This document shows, in pieces, positions 23,801 to 23,828 of a DNA stretch of 23,828 nucleotides (the stretch's first letter is position 1; the number at the start of each line of letters is the position of its first letter). The DNA is from Chitinophagaceae bacterium (GTDB taxonomy: Bacteria; Bacteroidota; Bacteroidia; Chitinophagales; Chitinophagaceae), in contig CANFLJ010000002.1 in NCBI GenBank assembly GCA_947447815.1, forward strand, positions 1 to 23,828, in the 5' to 3' direction. The position numbers and the translations under genes are program-made. A model generated the notes under the pieces. It was given only the letters and a program-made list of their open reading frames with translations, did no database searches and was not told the origin of the DNA.

Positions 23801-23828
23801 TTTGACAGTCTGAATAAATCGGGTTGTG
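17831..23828 (+). CDS. Giant secreted adhesin-like protein with WNG repeats, three NHL propellers and Ig-like domains, 3'-partial
   Basis: I read this frame codon by codon: 1999 codons with no stop to the window edge. The signal peptide ends TNA/QW (residue 25). Residues 27-370 hold six WNGSxWSELGG-type repeats at a 49-51-residue period (Trp 72, 121, 172, 221, 270, 319), likely a beta propeller. About 374-477 is a bacterial Ig-like domain (THGILT ... YTPTGGYVGADKI). About 478-577 has two GCDSAATL repeats. Then three cassettes follow, each with half an Ig-like domain, six NHL repeats and the other Ig half (about 582-1005, 1059-1428, 1578-1907), separated by CGSYTWHGTTY...GCDSLTTLNL repeats (one at about 1006-1057, three at about 1429-1575, two from about 1908). 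It is probably a cell-surface or type IX secretion cargo protein; the sorting domain would lie beyond the window. Confidence 0.93.
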   Translation, partial: MKKMLSSYRMFFLLVGVLFCSLTNAQWESMGNINTTIYNYSSLTVGDTDNVGNFYMESASPNSNGKNYVSVWNGSTWSELGGTNSSTFNGFALTLDVKPDGTLYAAGDFTNANGKHYVAKWNGSNWSEVGGGNTTTIFNNQITSIAADNVGNVYGCTPTLTNTNGKYMVVKWNGSTWSELGGINNSSFNGQIQKLKCDAAGNLYALGYFTNANGKYFVAKWNGSSWSEIGGAGNSTFNGIIYCIAFDNSGNLYVGGGFTNVNGKYYVAKWNGNSWSEIGGAGNSSFNSYAMTITMDANENIYASGYFKNANNRPYVAIWNGSNWAQFGDEITGSFPQVNELKILKGNRLFINYTTAPFAFPQPSVALYHPQPPRFNSRLNTLSLCENAGNSSLNNFLMVNCDTANETITYSVITNPTHGILTTGTNINLSNLGSNAVAGWSYTPTGGYVGADKIIINFTSSLGIVRCDTINIAVNTPTTSITNTAICSSALPYSWNSNSYSVAGTYLVHLTNANGCDSAATLNLTIKATSTFDTAVALMPYQFPYTWRGTSYQSAGVYTKHYTNSMGCDSAATLTIVGYTAPSISYTGPQYYNTNEAITPLVPKDTVTGPVPAAIPFGISAFVGKGSAGSTGGTGTNAAFYGPTGMARDASGNLYIVDTYNHLIRKINAAGTVSTIAGDGYVYLGYGKLSNNATGTSASFNYPTGVVVDKNSTYLYIADKINNVIRKISLTSPYAVTTFAGTSSAGSADNATGTSATFNNPEGIAINGGDTMYIADRLSNKIRRITPAGAVSTFAGSGTAGSTDASGTLASFNNPTGLVLDAAGNVYVADFGSNKIRKISPAGVVSTLAGSGTASSVDGLGTAATFNGPHGLTIDKFGNLYVADQTGNKIRKVTPTGLVTTIVGTGVASSVNNVVGTSATINQPTNLLFNAAGDTLYVSDYAGDYIRKISLSGYSISPTLPAGLSFDGTNGTISGTPTAVTAMTSYTVMGTNSIGSDTAVINIKVCAATSSTTTITIKVNQLPYSWNGLVFTTSGTQTAHITNVAGCDSAATLVLNVAPSISYAGPQVYTVGQAITPLAPSNSGGSVPNILSGEVSTFAGSTTVGYTDGANTVAQFNAPSGLAFDNNGNLLVADINNKSIRKITSTGDVSTFATTGKAVEDVVVDDGGNVYAANAIDNTIQKITPGGVVSVFASGFNLPSGIGIDALGNLFVADQNNNQIKKITPAGVVSIFAGTGTAGSANGAKATATFDKPWDVAVDITGNVYVSDQNNNLIRKIDTTGIVTTFATGFWYPKGITVDAKGNVYVADYSLDQIKKISPSGVVTILAGQYNRSGYVDGPGISARFNYPTGVAVDSKGNVFVGDYQNFMIRKISSIGYSISPALPTGLRLDTTGSIIGKPTVLSAATTYSVIATNAVGSDTATVNISVTCLPTTATISRIACGSYTWHGTTYTNSGVYTFDSLNKAGCDSLTTLNLTINKLTRDTINQNACSSYAWHGTTYTNSGVYTFDSLNKAGCDSLTILNLTINKPTTDTIRYTACGSYTWHGITYTKNGFYTFDSLNKAGCDSLTTLDLTIALAPATFGYTTPDTFKVGTAITVLSPAIKIDSVGSRFIKPVIFIKMDQAGNYFVRDSVGLKKVAAGNGAITTLNSDAGISGLTVDATGNVYYASLTDGAIHKITPAGNNTVIITGLSGYVYDLALDTTGNFYASIAPPIQNAKGALVKIGQGGQTTVIDSGYFRGLALDKAGNIYVNDIGNINIWGSGKVKKINPAGIKTIIGTGYENNLGIALDAAGNVFITDQTNNAINKIGNDGSSKIVATGFYVPVAIALDSAMNIYVGDVGRTTVLKIPAGDAATGYSISPSLPVGLSLNTTTGEISGNPTVSAAFQNYTVTATNCTGSKTTMVNIGVKANCTPTTGTVIQSACGSYTWHGTTYTASGSYTFDSLNKSGCDSLTTLNLTIKQPTTGTVIQSACGSYTWHGTTYTASGSYTFDSLNKSGC
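23573..23828 (+). repeat. Tandem 147-bp duplication inside the giant gene
   Basis: The segment from 23573 (ACCACTGGTACTGTAAT) recurs from 23720 with a 147-bp (49-codon) offset and only one difference seen over 109 bp up to the window edge. It encodes the CGSYTWHGTTY repeat. Such identity at third codon positions indicates a very recent duplication or gene conversion. Confidence 0.93.

Noticed and set aside
17831..23828. Possible frameshift or pseudogene in the giant gene, since many minus-strand open frames overlap it
   Set aside because: Reading every codon from 17831 gave no stop, and the repeats stay in register. The minus-strand frames are shadows of repetitive sequence.

Overview
The window looks like a chromosomal segment of a Bacteroidota bacterium, most likely of the Chitinophagaceae/Sphingobacteriia type. 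The evidence is a SusC/SusD/SusE/SusF-type outer-membrane glycan uptake cluster, the gene order rplM-rpsI-rpsB-tsf, weak Shine-Dalgarno sequences with A-rich leaders, one good TTG-N19-TAnnTTTG-like promoter, a TPR/AraC-type membrane regulator and a giant secreted repeat protein. Genus-level placement is inference.

Layout. (1) 1-6700: a glycan-uptake operon. A SusC-type TonB-dependent transporter (5' end cut by the window edge) is followed by a SusD-type lipoprotein and two paralogous SusE/SusF-type glycan-binding lipoproteins. It ends in a terminator that lies in a 55-bp perfect repeat, copied again 218 bp downstream. (2) 7144-10170: a translation operon, rplM-rpsI-rpsB-tsf. It has a structured leader before rplM, a terminator/attenuator hairpin between rpsB and tsf, and a terminator after tsf. 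(3) 10190-13316: an accessory module lying between two copies of a ~150-bp AT-rich repeat that ends in a terminator. It holds an orphan NarL-type response regulator (minus strand), a strictly heptad-repeat reading frame built from 21-bp units, and a 372-codon protein of unknown function with a C-terminal carboxypeptidase-regulatory-like domain. (4) 13317-16780: a membrane-bound TPR/AraC regulator bracketed by two mobile elements. A complete 913-bp IS5-type insertion sequence sits exactly at its start codon. A 235-bp MITE-like element with 37-bp terminal inverted repeats and a 9-bp target duplication sits exactly at its stop codon. (5) 16781-17830: about 1 kb of intergenic DNA with an inverted-repeat-bounded element and two copies of an 86-bp hairpin-rich repeat. 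(6) 17831 to the window end: one uninterrupted reading frame of at least 1999 codons, encoding a secreted adhesin-like protein.

How the parts may work together. The Sus proteins would capture and import an oligosaccharide, possibly an alpha-glucan, but no glycoside hydrolase is present to name the substrate. The ribosomal genes form a housekeeping unit with likely autogenous control. The TPR/AraC regulator and the giant secreted protein share an upstream sequence module (a TGATTATCAAT palindrome followed about 40 bp later by TAnnnTTTG) that also precedes rplM. This points to a shared promoter class rather than a dedicated regulator-target pair.

The strongest unusual signals are these: the giant protein has three six-repeat NHL propellers, each inserted inside a split Ig-like domain; the IS insertion supplies a new start codon overlapping the transposase stop; the transposase GTG start is buried in a hairpin; the rplM leader has competing CACC/GGTG pairings; and the heptad frame has indels only in multiples of 21 bp.
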